A DNA stretch of 64,000 nt. It comes from Zavarzinia compransoris (GTDB lineage Bacteria; Pseudomonadota; Alphaproteobacteria; Zavarziniales; Zavarziniaceae). This document shows positions 23,304-31,789 of this stretch, one piece after another. Position numbers and translations under genes: made by a program. Within the stretch, counting starts at the first letter, position 1. Each line of letters starts with the position of its first letter. Where the stretch lies: NCBI RefSeq assembly GCF_003173055.1, contig NZ_QGLF01000001.1, forward strand, positions 441,085 through 505,084, given 5' to 3'. The notes beneath the pieces are model-generated. The model was not told where the DNA came from. It did not search any database and saw only the letters and a list, made by a program, of their open reading frames with translations.

Positions 23304-25274
23304 ATGAAGGCCATGTTTCGGACGATCGGCTGCGGCTTGGCCGCGGCCGCGCTCTGGTCCGCCCATGCCGGCGCTGAGGGGAATGCCGCCGTGAACAAGC
23401 CCGCCACCAGCCATACGGCCGAAGCCAATGCCGCGGTCGCCGCCGGCCTGCCGCTCGACGATGCGCGCGACCTCGATTTCGCCTCGCGCGGCTTCATCGC
23501 CACCATGCGCGATCCCCAGGTGAAGACGGCGGACGGCAAGCTGGTGTGGGATTTCGCGGCTTACGACTTCCTGAAGGGGCCGGCGCCGGCGACGGTCAAC
23601 CCCAGCCTCTGGCGCCAGGCCGGCATTCTCGCCCGTCACGGGCTGTTCAAGGTCGCCGACCATATCTATCAGGTGCGCGGCTTCGATATTTCCAACATCA
23701 CCTTCATCGAGGGCAAGAGCGGCTGGATCGTCATCGATCCCCTGGTCTCGACCGAAATGGCCAAGGCCGCCCTCGATCTCGTCACCGAACACCTGGGGGC
23801 GAAGCCGATCCATGCGGTGATCTATACCCACAGCCACGTCGATCATTACGGCGGCGTGCGCGGCATCGTCGAACAGGCGGATGTCGATGCCGGCAAGGTG
23901 AAGATCATCGCGCCCGAGGGTTTCCTCGAACATGCGGTCTCGGAAAACGTCATCGCCGGCAATGCCATGTCCCGGCGCGCGACCTATATGTTCGGCACCT
24001 TCCTGCCCCGGGGGCCCGAGGGGCAAGTGTCCACCGGCATCGGCCCCGCGGTTTCCGCCGGCACCGTGACCATCATCCCGCCGACCGACGAAGTGCGGAA
24101 GACCGGCGAGACCATGGTGATCGACGGCGTTACCCTGGAATTCCAGCTGACCCCGGGGACCGAGGCGCCGGCGGAAATGAACATCTTCCTGCCCGACTGG
24201 AAGGCGCTGTGCCTGGCCGAGAACGCCAATGCGACCATGCACAATGTCCTGACCCTGCGCGGCGCCCTGGTGCGCGACGCCAAGGCCTGGGCCGACTATC
24301 TTGGTGAATCCGCCCGCCTGTTCGGGGCGCGCACGGATGTGATGTTCACCAGCCATTTCTGGCCGCGCTGGGGCGGGGCGGAGATCGGCGACTATCTGGT
24401 CAAGCACCGCGATGCCTATCGCTTCCTGCACAACGAGACGGTGCGCCTGATGAACGAGGGCTTCACCGGCGAAGAGATCGCGGAGCGGATCGAGCTGCCG
24501 CCGGTGCTGGCGCGCGAATGGTACAATCACGGTTACTATGGCACCATGCGCCATAATTCGAAGGCGGTCTACCAGCGGTATATGGGGTGGTACGACGGCA
24601 ATCCCTCGTCGCTCGATCCCCTGCCGCCGGAACAGGCCGCGAAACGCTATGTCGAGGCGTTCGGCGGCGCCGAGGCCGTGCTCGGCAAGGCCCGCATCGC
24701 CTTTGCCGCCGGCGATTACCGCTGGGTCGGCGAAATCCTGAAGCACCTCGTCTATGCCGAGCCGGAGAATGCGGCGGCGCGCGACCTGCTGGCCGACGCC
24801 TACGAGCAGATGGCCTATCAGGCGGAAAGCGCGCCCTGGCGCAATATCTATCTGGCCGGCGCCTATGAGCTGCGCACCGGCAAGCGCCATGGCACGGCCC
24901 AGGCCGGGGGCCTGGACACCGTGCGCTCGATGACCAGCGAGTTGCTGTTCGACCTGATGGCGGTGCGGGTCGATCCGGCCAAGGCGGAAGGCAAGGTGGT
25001 CAGCGTCAATCTGGTCTTCACCGACCGCGACGAGAAATTCACCCTGGTCCTGGCCAACAGCGTTCTCGGCCACGAGCCGGGCAACAGGCCCGATGCGACC
25101 GCGACCCTGACCACCAAGCGCGCGGCCTTCCTCATGGTCATGGCCGGCATGGCCAAGATGGCCGATATGGTCGCCGCCAATGCGATGACGGTCGAGGGCG
25201 ATGCCGGCGCCTTGCAGGCCCTGCTGTCGGTCCTGAAAAGCCCGTCCGCCGATTTCGCCATCGTCACACCTTGA
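23304..25274 (+). CDS. Alkyl/aryl-sulfatase (SdsA1/BDS1-type metallo-beta-lactamase fold)
   Basis: 656 residues with an N-terminal signal peptide (LAAAALWSAHAGA). The metallo-beta-lactamase zinc motif THSHVDHYGGVRG (HxHxDH) is at about residues 174-186, further ligands follow in TPGTEAPAEMNIFLPDW and FTSHFWPRWGG, and the C-terminal third contains the dimerisation helices (RDLLADAYEQMAYQAESAPWRN) and an SCP2-like domain. This is the SdsA1 architecture, which cleaves primary alkyl sulfates such as dodecyl sulfate to alcohol and sulfate. The length matches the family. It is periplasmic or secreted. The specific substrate is unknown. Confidence 0.92.
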   Translation: MKAMFRTIGCGLAAAALWSAHAGAEGNAAVNKPATSHTAEANAAVAAGLPLDDARDLDFASRGFIATMRDPQVKTADGKLVWDFAAYDFLKGPAPATVNPSLWRQAGILARHGLFKVADHIYQVRGFDISNITFIEGKSGWIVIDPLVSTEMAKAALDLVTEHLGAKPIHAVIYTHSHVDHYGGVRGIVEQADVDAGKVKIIAPEGFLEHAVSENVIAGNAMSRRATYMFGTFLPRGPEGQVSTGIGPAVSAGTVTIIPPTDEVRKTGETMVIDGVTLEFQLTPGTEAPAEMNIFLPDWKALCLAENANATMHNVLTLRGALVRDAKAWADYLGESARLFGARTDVMFTSHFWPRWGGAEIGDYLVKHRDAYRFLHNETVRLMNEGFTGEEIAERIELPPVLAREWYNHGYYGTMRHNSKAVYQRYMGWYDGNPSSLDPLPPEQAAKRYVEAFGGAEAVLGKARIAFAAGDYRWVGEILKHLVYAEPENAAARDLLADAYEQMAYQAESAPWRNIYLAGAYELRTGKRHGTAQAGGLDTVRSMTSELLFDLMAVRVDPAKAEGKVVSVNLVFTDRDEKFTLVLANSVLGHEPGNRPDATATLTTKRAAFLMVMAGMAKMADMVAANAMTVEGDAGALQALLSVLKSPSADFAIVTP

Positions 25275-26400
25275 TCGGCGCCCCCGCATAGACCGCGCGG
25301 GGGCGGATGATGGCGTGATCCTTCGCCTGTTCCATGGCGTGGGCGGCCCAGCCGACGCTGCGCCCGAGCAGGAACAGGACGAAGGGGGCGTCCTCCGGCA
25401 GGGCCAGGGTGCGCGCCAGGACCATCAGGGCATAGTCGATATTGGGCCGCTGCCCGGTGGCGGCCAGGACCGCCGCCGCCAGCCGTGCCGGTGGCGCATC
25501 CGGTTCCAGCCGCGCCAGCAGGCTGTGGGCCCTGATGTCGCCGCCGGGATAGAGCGGATGGCCGAAGCCCGGCAGGGTGCCGCCATGGCGGTCCAGCCAG
25601 CCGTCTACCGCCGCCGCGGCCCCCGTCCTCTCCGCTTCTGCCAGCAGGCGGGCAAGGGCGCCGGCGGCCCCGCCGTGGCGCGGCCCCGACAGGGCGCACA
25701 GCCCGGCCAGCAGGCAGGCGGCAAGCGGTGCCCCGGTCGAGGCCGCCACCCGGGCGGCAAAGGTCGAGGCATTCAATTCATGATCCGCCAGCAGGACGAG
25801 GGCGCGGCGCAGCAGGTCGGCGCCGTCGCCCCCGATGCGCCAATGCGCGGCAAGGCGGCGATGCAAGGGCACCGGCCCGTCGCCGAGGCCGCAGGCGGCA
25901 GCCAGCGCCCCGATCGCCGCCTGGGCATCCCGGGCCAGCCGGTCGGCGCCGCGCCCGGCGCTGGACCGGCTGTCCGGCACCAGGGCGGCCAGGGCGGCGA
26001 AGGGCGGGCCCGGCGGTCCGGCACCGGGGGCCGGGATGAAGACCGGTTCGGCGGCAATGTCCCACAGCAGGGCGGCCACCTGTTCCAGGCTGGCACCGTC
26101 GCCCAAGCGGGCGGCATCCTGGCCGCGATAGATCAGCCGGCCGTGCTGCACGGTCGAAAGGCTGGTGGTGATCGACGGTTCGCCCCAGGCCATGGACCCG
26201 GCGGCGATGGCGGCCGGCTTGCGGCTGCGCGTCCGGCGCCGGCCCAGCGCCGCCACATCCTCCGCCCGGTAAAGGCTGCGGCGGACATGGGCGGGGTCGG
26301 GCCGGACCTGGATCAGGCCCCGGCTGACATAGGCGTAAAGCGTCTGTGCCTTCACGTTCAGCAGGGCCAGCGCTTCGGCGCGGTCGATCCATTCATCCAT
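25264..26400 (-). CDS. Citrate synthase-fold enzyme with N-terminal MerR-like helix-turn-helix
   Basis: 378 residues. The first 60 are a MerR/excisionase-type DNA-binding motif (IDRAEALALLNVKAQTLYAYVSRGLI ... YRAEDVAALGRRR). The rest is a citrate synthase domain with apparently intact catalytic residues: His in LADHELNAST, His in LSGPRHGGA, GFGHPLYP, and Asp in NIDYAL. So it may be both enzyme and regulator, or a condensing enzyme whose HTH senses the substrate state. The 3' end overlaps the sulfatase gene by 11 bases. Divergent transcription from a CoA-transferase gene with a shared 72-bp control region suggests it regulates that gene and itself. Confidence 0.88.
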   Translation of the reverse strand: MDEWIDRAEALALLNVKAQTLYAYVSRGLIQVRPDPAHVRRSLYRAEDVAALGRRRTRSRKPAAIAAGSMAWGEPSITTSLSTVQHGRLIYRGQDAARLGDGASLEQVAALLWDIAAEPVFIPAPGAGPPGPPFAALAALVPDSRSSAGRGADRLARDAQAAIGALAAACGLGDGPVPLHRRLAAHWRIGGDGADLLRRALVLLADHELNASTFAARVAASTGAPLAACLLAGLCALSGPRHGGAAGALARLLAEAERTGAAAAVDGWLDRHGGTLPGFGHPLYPGGDIRAHSLLARLEPDAPPARLAAAVLAATGQRPNIDYALMVLARTLALPEDAPFVLFLLGRSVGWAAHAMEQAKDHAIIRPRAVYAGAPIKV

Positions 26401-26401
26401 G

Positions 26402-26425
26402 TTGATTATCTTTATCAAGATTGAT
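26402..26425. promoter_or_regulatory. Candidate operator between the citrate synthase fusion and CoA-transferase genes
   Basis: TTGAT (26402-26406) and ATCAA (26414-26418) are inverted, a further TTGAT lies at 26421-26425, and ATCTT/AAGAT (26408-26412, 26417-26421) form a nested dyad. This AT-rich cluster is the only such sequence in the 72-bp intergenic region, and is a reasonable binding site for the MerR-like domain encoded beside it. Confidence 0.45.
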
Positions 26426-26472
26426 GAAGCTGTCCAGGGCTGCCAGCCTTCCCGCCAGGAAGGAGACTGCCC

Positions 26473-27846
26473 ATGCCAGTCACTCCCAACGAACCCGCTG
26501 TTTTCGCCGCCCTGCTGCGCGAAGCCCTTGTCGCCCTGGACCTGCCGCCGGCCCTTGCCGGCCGGCTGGTGGTGACGGGCGACGACGTCCTGCCGTCCTG
26601 CTATGCCGTGACCACCCTGGCCACGGCCGCCATCGGCACCGCCGGGCTGGCGGTGGCGGCACTGACGGGCACGGCGGGGCCGGTGGCGGTCGACCGCCAT
26701 CTGGCCAATGCCTGGTTCCGCTGGTCGATCAAGCCCTTGGGTTGGGCATTGCCGGCGGTCTGGGATGTCATCGCCGGCGATTACCCGGCGGCGGACGGCT
26801 GGATCCGCCTGCACACCAATGCCCCGCGCCACCGCGATGCGGCGCTGGCCGTGCTCGGCTGCCCGGCGGAGCGGGCGAGGGTCGCGGCGGCGGTCGCCGC
26901 ATGGCGGGCGGACGATCTCGAACAGGCGGTGGTCGCGGCCGGCGGCTGCGCGGCGGCCATGCGCGGCACCGCCGCCTGGGCCGCCCACCCCCAGGGCCGG
27001 GCCGTGGCGGCCGAACCCCTGGTCGCCCTGGCCCTGCACGAGCCCGCGACACCGCCGCGCTGGCGGCCGGACGGGCCCCGGCCCCTGGCGGGCATCCGGG
27101 TGCTGGACCTGACCCGGGTGCTGGCGGGGCCGGTCGCCACCCGCTTCCTGGCCGGCCTCGGGGCGGCGGTGCTGCGCCTCGATCCCCCGGGCTGGGACGA
27201 GCCGGCAGTGGTACCGGACGTGATCCTGGGCAAGCGCTGCGCCCGTCTCGACCTCCGCGATCCGGCGGGACGCGAGCAGTTCCGCGCCCTGCTGGCCTCG
27301 GCCGATGTCCTTGTCCATGGCTATCGGCCGGGGGCGCTGGCGGCGCTCGGCTTCGGCGATGAGGAACGCCGGGCGGTCAATCCGGGGCTGGTCGATGTTT
27401 CGCTGTCGGCCTACGGCCATTCCGGGCCCTGGGCCGGGCGGCGGGGCTTCGACAGTCTGGTGCAAATGTCCGCCGGGATCGCGGCGGCGGGCCAGCGCTG
27501 GCAGGGACTGGCGCAGCCGGTGCCCCTGCCGGTGCAGGCGCTCGACCATGCCACCGGCTATCTGATGGCGGCGGCGGCGCTGCGCGGCCTGCTGGCCCGG
27601 CGGACGACCGGGCAGGGGCTGAGTGCCCGCCTGTCCCTGGCGCGGACGGCGCTGGCCCTGCCGGTCTTGCAGGTGCCGGGCCGGCCCTTCGCCGGGGCGG
27701 CGGACGAGGACTATGCGGAGACGGTCGAGAAAACGCCCTGGGGCCCCGCGCTGCGCTTGAAGCCGCCGGTCGCGATCGGCGGCATTACCCTGGCCTCCGA
27801 CCTGCCGGCGGCGGCGCTGGGGTCGGCGCCGCCGGCGTGGTCTTGA
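26473..27846 (+). CDS. CaiB/BaiF-type (family III) CoA-transferase
   Basis: 457 residues. The family III domain starts at about residue 200 (PLAGIRVLDLTRVLAGPVATRFLAGLGA) and carries the catalytic-Asp region RRGFDSLVQMSAG and the YRPGALAALGF and ALDHATGYLM segments. The first 200 residues are a degenerate, CaiB-like half, so the protein looks like a two-domain fused form. Such enzymes move CoA between carboxylic acids by ping-pong via an aspartyl-CoA adduct. AAGGAG precedes the ATG. It is divergent from the citrate synthase-HTH gene, so a pathway joining CoA transfer to a condensation is likely; the acids are unknown. Confidence 0.88.
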   Translation: MPVTPNEPAVFAALLREALVALDLPPALAGRLVVTGDDVLPSCYAVTTLATAAIGTAGLAVAALTGTAGPVAVDRHLANAWFRWSIKPLGWALPAVWDVIAGDYPAADGWIRLHTNAPRHRDAALAVLGCPAERARVAAAVAAWRADDLEQAVVAAGGCAAAMRGTAAWAAHPQGRAVAAEPLVALALHEPATPPRWRPDGPRPLAGIRVLDLTRVLAGPVATRFLAGLGAAVLRLDPPGWDEPAVVPDVILGKRCARLDLRDPAGREQFRALLASADVLVHGYRPGALAALGFGDEERRAVNPGLVDVSLSAYGHSGPWAGRRGFDSLVQMSAGIAAAGQRWQGLAQPVPLPVQALDHATGYLMAAAALRGLLARRTTGQGLSARLSLARTALALPVLQVPGRPFAGAADEDYAETVEKTPWGPALRLKPPVAIGGITLASDLPAAALGSAPPAWS

Positions 27847-27849
27847 GGG

Positions 27850-29166
27850 TTACAGGTCGGCGTCGCCGAGAATGCGCCGCAGGATGTCGCCCATGCGGTC
27901 GATGTCGTCGGTGCCGGCGACCAGGGCGGGGGCGAAGATCAGCGCATCGCCCGTCGCCTTGACGTGCAGGCCGGCATCGAACAGGCGGCGCTGGGCGATG
28001 CTGCCCTTGGCGCCGGGGGTGGCGCCCGGCTTCAGCTGGATGCCGGCCAGCATGCCGTAACCGCGCAGGTCCACGACCTGGGGCAGGTTGCGCAGGCCGA
28101 ACACCGTGTCGAGGAAATGGCCCGACAGGGCCTTGCCCCGGCCGAACAGGTCCTCGTCGCGATAGATGTCCAGGGCGGCGAGGCCGGCGGCGCAGGCGAC
28201 CGGATGGGCGGAATAGGTATAGCCGTGGAAGAGTTCGGGCCGGTCGCCCTCGGCGGCATCGATCACGGCGGCCTGCATCTCGCGCTTCACCGCGACGGCG
28301 GACATGGGGATGACGCCATTGGTCAGCGCCTTGGCCATGGTGATGACGTCGGGCGTCACGGCGAATTCCTGGGCGGCGAAGGCGGCGCCTGTGCGCCCGA
28401 AGCCGGTGATCACCTCGTCGAAGACAAGGACGATGCCGTATCGGTCGCAGATCGCCCGGATCTTTTCGAGATAGCCCTTAGGGGGCACGATGGTGCCGAT
28501 CGAGCCGGCGATCGGCTCGATGAAGACGGCGGCGATGGTCTCCCCGCCGTAGAGACGGCAGAGGTCTTCGAGGTCATCCGCCCGGTCGGCGCCGGTATCC
28601 GGCTGGCCGCGGGTGAAGCGCTGTTCTTCCGTCCAGGTGTGGCGCATGTGGACGGCATCGAAGGTGACGGCGCCGAAGTCGCGCCGGTTGTTGACCATGC
28701 CGGCCAGCGAGGTCCCGCCCATGTTGACGCCGTGATAGGCCCAGTTGCGCGAGACGAAGCGGGTGCGCTGGCTCTGCCCCCTGGCCTTGTGATAGGCGAG
28801 GACGATCTTGACCGCGGAATCGACCGCCTCCGACCCCGAGTTGCCGAAGAACAGGCGGTCGATGCCCTCGGGCAGGAGGCCGGCCAGCCGTTCGGCGAAT
28901 TCGAAGGAAACATTGGCCGCGCGCTGGAAATGCGGCGTGTAGTCGAGGGTCATCAACTGCCGGTGGACCGCATCGGCGATCTCGCGCCGGCCGTGGCCGG
29001 CGGCGCAGCAGAACAGGCCGGCGGAACCGTCCAGGATCTCCCGCCCCTCCGGCGTCCAATAGCGCACCCCCTCGGCCCGGGCGAAGATCTGCGGCTCCTG
29101 CCGGAACAGGCGGTTGTTGGTGAAGGGCAGCCAGTGATGGTCCATCTTCGGCAGGAGGGCATTCAT
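27850..29166 (-). CDS. Omega-amino acid:pyruvate aminotransferase (class III, beta-alanine type)
   Basis: 438 residues, PLP-dependent. The substrate/cofactor motif LVFDEVITGFGRTG (Asp) and the PLP lysine in ITMAKALTNGVIPMSAV are both present, and the N-terminus DHHWLPFTNNRLFRQ is typical of the omega-amino acid:pyruvate subfamily. These enzymes transfer the amino group of beta-alanine or similar amines to pyruvate, giving malonate semialdehyde and alanine. The start at 29166 is preferred (GGA upstream, family-like N-terminus); ATG at 29175 is possible. It is divergent from an SDR that could reduce the semialdehyde product, which supports a beta-alanine/semialdehyde pathway. Confidence 0.88.
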   Translation of the reverse strand: MNALLPKMDHHWLPFTNNRLFRQEPQIFARAEGVRYWTPEGREILDGSAGLFCCAAGHGRREIADAVHRQLMTLDYTPHFQRAANVSFEFAERLAGLLPEGIDRLFFGNSGSEAVDSAVKIVLAYHKARGQSQRTRFVSRNWAYHGVNMGGTSLAGMVNNRRDFGAVTFDAVHMRHTWTEEQRFTRGQPDTGADRADDLEDLCRLYGGETIAAVFIEPIAGSIGTIVPPKGYLEKIRAICDRYGIVLVFDEVITGFGRTGAAFAAQEFAVTPDVITMAKALTNGVIPMSAVAVKREMQAAVIDAAEGDRPELFHGYTYSAHPVACAAGLAALDIYRDEDLFGRGKALSGHFLDTVFGLRNLPQVVDLRGYGMLAGIQLKPGATPGAKGSIAQRRLFDAGLHVKATGDALIFAPALVAGTDDIDRMGDILRRILGDADL

Positions 29167-29200
29167 GATCGGCATTCCAAAAGCCAGGGGAGTCAGTGCA

Positions 29201-29281
29201 CAGTCTGCCGGATCGGTGCCAGTTGATAGATCCACGAAGTGGGATTTCGGTGGTCCAGACTGTCATCTGGCACCATACAGT
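29201..29281. promoter_or_regulatory. Divergent control region with nested dyads
   Basis: Between the aminotransferase and SDR genes, CAGTCTG (29201-29207) pairs with CAGACTG (29256-29262), and GGTGCCAG (29215-29222) with CTGGCACC (29267-29274). A shorter dyad CCAGA/TCTGG lies at 29255-29259 and 29266-29270. Two sets of exact inverted repeats in the same order around one divergent promoter suggest paired regulator sites, perhaps with looping. The regulator is not encoded adjacent. Confidence 0.45.
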
Positions 29282-29310
29282 CGCATTCAGGAAAGTTTGG
29301 AGGTCCGCCC

Positions 29311-30060
29311 ATGTCGAAAACCGTCCTCATCACCGGTGCCACCGCCGGCTTCGGCGCCGCCGCCAGCCGCCGCTTCGTCGCCGCCGGCTGGAAGGTGATC
29401 GGGACGGGCCGCCGCGCCGACCGGCTGGATACCCTGAAGGCCGAACTGGGCGCGGAGAATTTCCACGGCGCCGCCTTCGACATGCGCGACGAGGCGGCGA
29501 TCGCGGCTGCCCTCGATGCCCTGCCGGCGGCTTTCGCCCGCATCGACTGGCTGGTGAACAATGCCGGTCTTGCTCTTGGCACCGGGCCGGCGCAGACCGC
29601 CGACCTCGCCCAATGGCGGCAGATGATCGACACCAATATCACCGGCCTCGTCACCATCACCCGCTTCCTGCTGCCGAAGCTGATCGAGACGAAGGGCGGG
29701 GTGATCAACCTCGCCTCGGTCGCCGCCCATTGGCCCTATCCGGGCGGCAATGTCTATGGCGGCACCAAGGCGTTCGTGCGTCAGTTCTCCTATGGCCTGC
29801 GCTGCGACCTGGCGGGGACGGGGGTGCGCGTCACCTCGATCGAGCCGGGCATGTGCGAAAGCGAATTCACCCTGGTGCGCACCGGCGGCAACCAGGAGGC
29901 TTACGACAAGCTCTATGGCGGCGCCGACCCCCTGCAGCCGGAAGATATCGCCGAGACCATCTTCCATGTCGCCACCCTGCCGGCCCATATGAACATCAAT
30001 GCGATCGAACTGATGCCGGTCAGCCAGAGCTGGTCGCCCTTCGCCGTCCACCGCAAGTAG
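29311..30060 (+). CDS. YdfG-like short-chain dehydrogenase (3-hydroxy acid/malonate semialdehyde reductase type)
   Basis: 249 residues. The NADP-binding motif is TGATAGFGAAASRRF, followed by NNAGLAL and the catalytic set Ser in INLASVAAHWPYPG and YGGTKAF (YxxxK). EPGMCESEFTLVRTGG is typical of the YdfG/serine dehydrogenase-like SDR group, which acts on 3-hydroxy acids and reduces malonate semialdehyde. The ATG at 29311 has GGAGG upstream; the frame's earlier opening is not family-like. The opposing gene makes semialdehydes from omega-amino acids, so the two genes probably act in series. The exact substrate is inferred. Confidence 0.87.
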   Translation: MSKTVLITGATAGFGAAASRRFVAAGWKVIGTGRRADRLDTLKAELGAENFHGAAFDMRDEAAIAAALDALPAAFARIDWLVNNAGLALGTGPAQTADLAQWRQMIDTNITGLVTITRFLLPKLIETKGGVINLASVAAHWPYPGGNVYGGTKAFVRQFSYGLRCDLAGTGVRVTSIEPGMCESEFTLVRTGGNQEAYDKLYGGADPLQPEDIAETIFHVATLPAHMNINAIELMPVSQSWSPFAVHRK

Positions 30061-30155
30061 TGGCGGCTTTTTCGTGCCGCCTCGGATAATTTGGCAGGGT
30101 GAACGGGCGCCCGGCAGGGGGCGGCCGGCGTAAAAAGGGTTAGCAGGGGTTCGAC

Positions 30156-30791
30156 TTGACCGACCGCGATGCCGACGGCACCGATTACACCACCGGCTCG
30201 GGCGCGCCCGCCGTCGCCAACCGGACGCTGGAACAGGCGCTCGGCGTGCAGATCCGCAACCTGCGTCGCCAGCTCGACCTGACCGTCGCCCATCTGGCGA
30301 CCGCGGCCGGGATTTCCACCGGCATGCTGTCGAAGATCGAGAACGGGCAGATCTCCCCCTCGCTCAGCACCATCCAGGCGCTGGCCTTGGCGCTCAACGT
30401 GCCGATCACCGCGCTGTTCGCCGCCTTCGACGAAAAGCGCGACTGTTCCTATGTCCGCGCCGGCCAGGGCGTGGTGATCGAGCGGCGGGGCACCAAGGTC
30501 GGCCACCAGTACGAACTGCTGGGCCATGCCCTGGGCGGCGACATCGTCTGCGAACCCTATCTGATCACCCTGCGCGAGGAGGCGGCGCCCTATACCGCCT
30601 TCCAGCACGGCGGCACGGAATTCATCTACATGCTGGCGGGCGAGATCCAGTATCGCCACGGCGACCGGCTCTACGACCTGAAGCCGGGCGATGCCCTGCT
30701 GTTCGACAGCGGCGCCGCCCATGGCCCCGACCGGCTGGTGACTCTGCCCGCCACCTATCTCTCGATCATCATCTATCGCCGCGACGACTGA
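30156..30791 (+). CDS. XRE-type regulator with C-terminal cupin (operon regulator)
   Basis: 211 residues from TTG at 30156 (AGGGG 5 bases upstream; no in-frame ATG nearby). An XRE helix-turn-helix occupies about residues 28-85 (IRNLRRQLDLTVAHLATAAGISTGMLSKIENGQISPS). A cupin domain follows at about 130-205 (AFQHGGTEFIYMLAGEIQYRHGDRLYDLKPGDALLF), with His/Glu metal-site candidates. Regulators of this architecture sense small amino or carboxylic compounds. It immediately precedes, in the same direction, the glxB-glxC-glxD-glnT-like operon, and GGAAA repeats lie between (30794-30824). It is the likely controller. Confidence 0.9.
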   Translation: MTDRDADGTDYTTGSGAPAVANRTLEQALGVQIRNLRRQLDLTVAHLATAAGISTGMLSKIENGQISPSLSTIQALALALNVPITALFAAFDEKRDCSYVRAGQGVVIERRGTKVGHQYELLGHALGGDIVCEPYLITLREEAAPYTAFQHGGTEFIYMLAGEIQYRHGDRLYDLKPGDALLFDSGAAHGPDRLVTLPATYLSIIIYRRDD

Positions 30792-30793
30792 GT

Positions 30794-30824
30794 GGAAATT
30801 TCTTTCCAGGAAAATTATATTCCT
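30794..30824. promoter_or_regulatory. GGAAA half-site array upstream of glxB
   Basis: GGAAA (30794-30798), TTTCC (30803-30807), GGAAA (30809-30813) and TTCCT (30820-30824) alternate in orientation, with TTTCC-A-GGAAA (30803-30813) as a perfect 11-base palindrome. The array lies just downstream of the cupin regulator gene and immediately before the glxB promoter, so it is the probable operator for that regulator. Confidence 0.55.
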
Positions 30825-30829
30825 CACCG

Positions 30830-30858
30830 TTGACGCGGTGGGCGCTTCCCGCTATGAA
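30830..30858 (+). promoter_or_regulatory. Sigma70-like promoter of glxB operon
   Basis: TTGACG (30830-30835), a 17-base spacer and TATGAA (30853-30858) match the housekeeping consensus at five and four of six positions. The -10 lies 31 bases before the glxB ATG, giving a short leader. The GGAAA array (30794-30824) sits directly upstream of the -35, a position suited to activation. Confidence 0.65.
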
Positions 30859-30889
30859 CGAGGCATCGGTTCATGGTTGAGGCAGGCGC

Positions 30890-31789
30890 ATGTGCGGCAT
30901 CGTCGGATTGTTCATCAAGGACCCTGCGCTCGAACCCCGGCTGGGTGAACTTCTCGCCCGCATGCTGGGGGTGATGAGCGACCGGGGCCCGGACAGCGCG
31001 GGGTTCGCCGTCTATGGCGGCGGCCGGCCGGGCTTCGTGAAACTGTCGCTGCGGGCGGCGGCGGGCGTCGATCCCGACCGGCTGGAGGCGGGTTTGCGCG
31101 GTATCGCCGGGGCGGAAGTCGCCATTGCGCTGCGCGATACCCACCTGATCGTCGAGGTGCCGGTGGCCGCCGAGGCGGCGGTGCGCGCGGCCCTGGCCGC
31201 CGATCATCCGGAGATCACGGTGGTGGGCAGCGGGGCGCGCATGGAAATCTACAAGGAAGTGGGCCTGCCGGCGGCGGTGGCCGACCGTTTCGGCCTTGCC
31301 GCCATGACCGGCAGCCACGGCATCGGCCACACCCGCATGGCGACCGAAAGCGCCGTCACCACCAACGGCGCCCACCCGTTCTCGACCGGGCGGGACCAGT
31401 GCCTGGTGCACAACGGCTCGCTCTCCAACCACAATGCCCTGCGCCGCGAGCTGGCGCGCGGCGGCGTCCAGTTCGAGACCGAGAACGACAGCGAGGTCGC
31501 GGCCGGTTACCTGACCTCCCGCCTTGCGAAGGGCGAGGCACTGGGCGATGCCCTGAAGGCGGCGCTGGGCGACCTGGACGGTTTCTTCACCTTCGTCGTC
31601 GGCACCGAGAACGGCTTCGGCGTGCTGCGCGACCCGATCGCCTGCAAGCCGGCGGTGATGGCCGAGACCGAAGCCTATGTCGCCTTCGGTTCCGAATTCC
31701 GGGCCCTTGCCGGCCTGCCGGGGATCGAGACTGCCCGCGTCTTCGAGCCGGAACCCGCCACCGTCTATTTCTGGGAGCGCGCGGCATGA
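30890..31789 (+). CDS. glxB: Class II glutamine amidotransferase subunit (GlxB/MgsA-like)
   Basis: 299 residues. The protein starts MCGIVGLF with the Ntn nucleophile Cys2, and the class II glutaminase segments HTRMATESAVTTNGAHPF and HNGSLSNHNALRREL are present, so it should release ammonia from glutamine. With glxC and glxD it reproduces glutamate synthase split into three polypeptides (amidotransferase, GXGXG domain, FMN domain). Homologous trios act as glutamate synthase-like enzymes or as N-methylglutamate synthase (MgsABC) in methylamine use. Its stop overlaps the glxC start (ATGA). Confidence 0.9.
   Translation: MCGIVGLFIKDPALEPRLGELLARMLGVMSDRGPDSAGFAVYGGGRPGFVKLSLRAAAGVDPDRLEAGLRGIAGAEVAIALRDTHLIVEVPVAAEAAVRAALAADHPEITVVGSGARMEIYKEVGLPAAVADRFGLAAMTGSHGIGHTRMATESAVTTNGAHPFSTGRDQCLVHNGSLSNHNALRRELARGGVQFETENDSEVAAGYLTSRLAKGEALGDALKAALGDLDGFFTFVVGTENGFGVLRDPIACKPAVMAETEAYVAFGSEFRALAGLPGIETARVFEPEPATVYFWERAA

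Noticed and set aside
25264-27549. A 761-residue protein joining citrate synthase to upstream sequence
   Set aside because: The upstream part is antisense to the CoA-transferase and contains no motifs; the true start at 26400 gives the HTH N-terminus.
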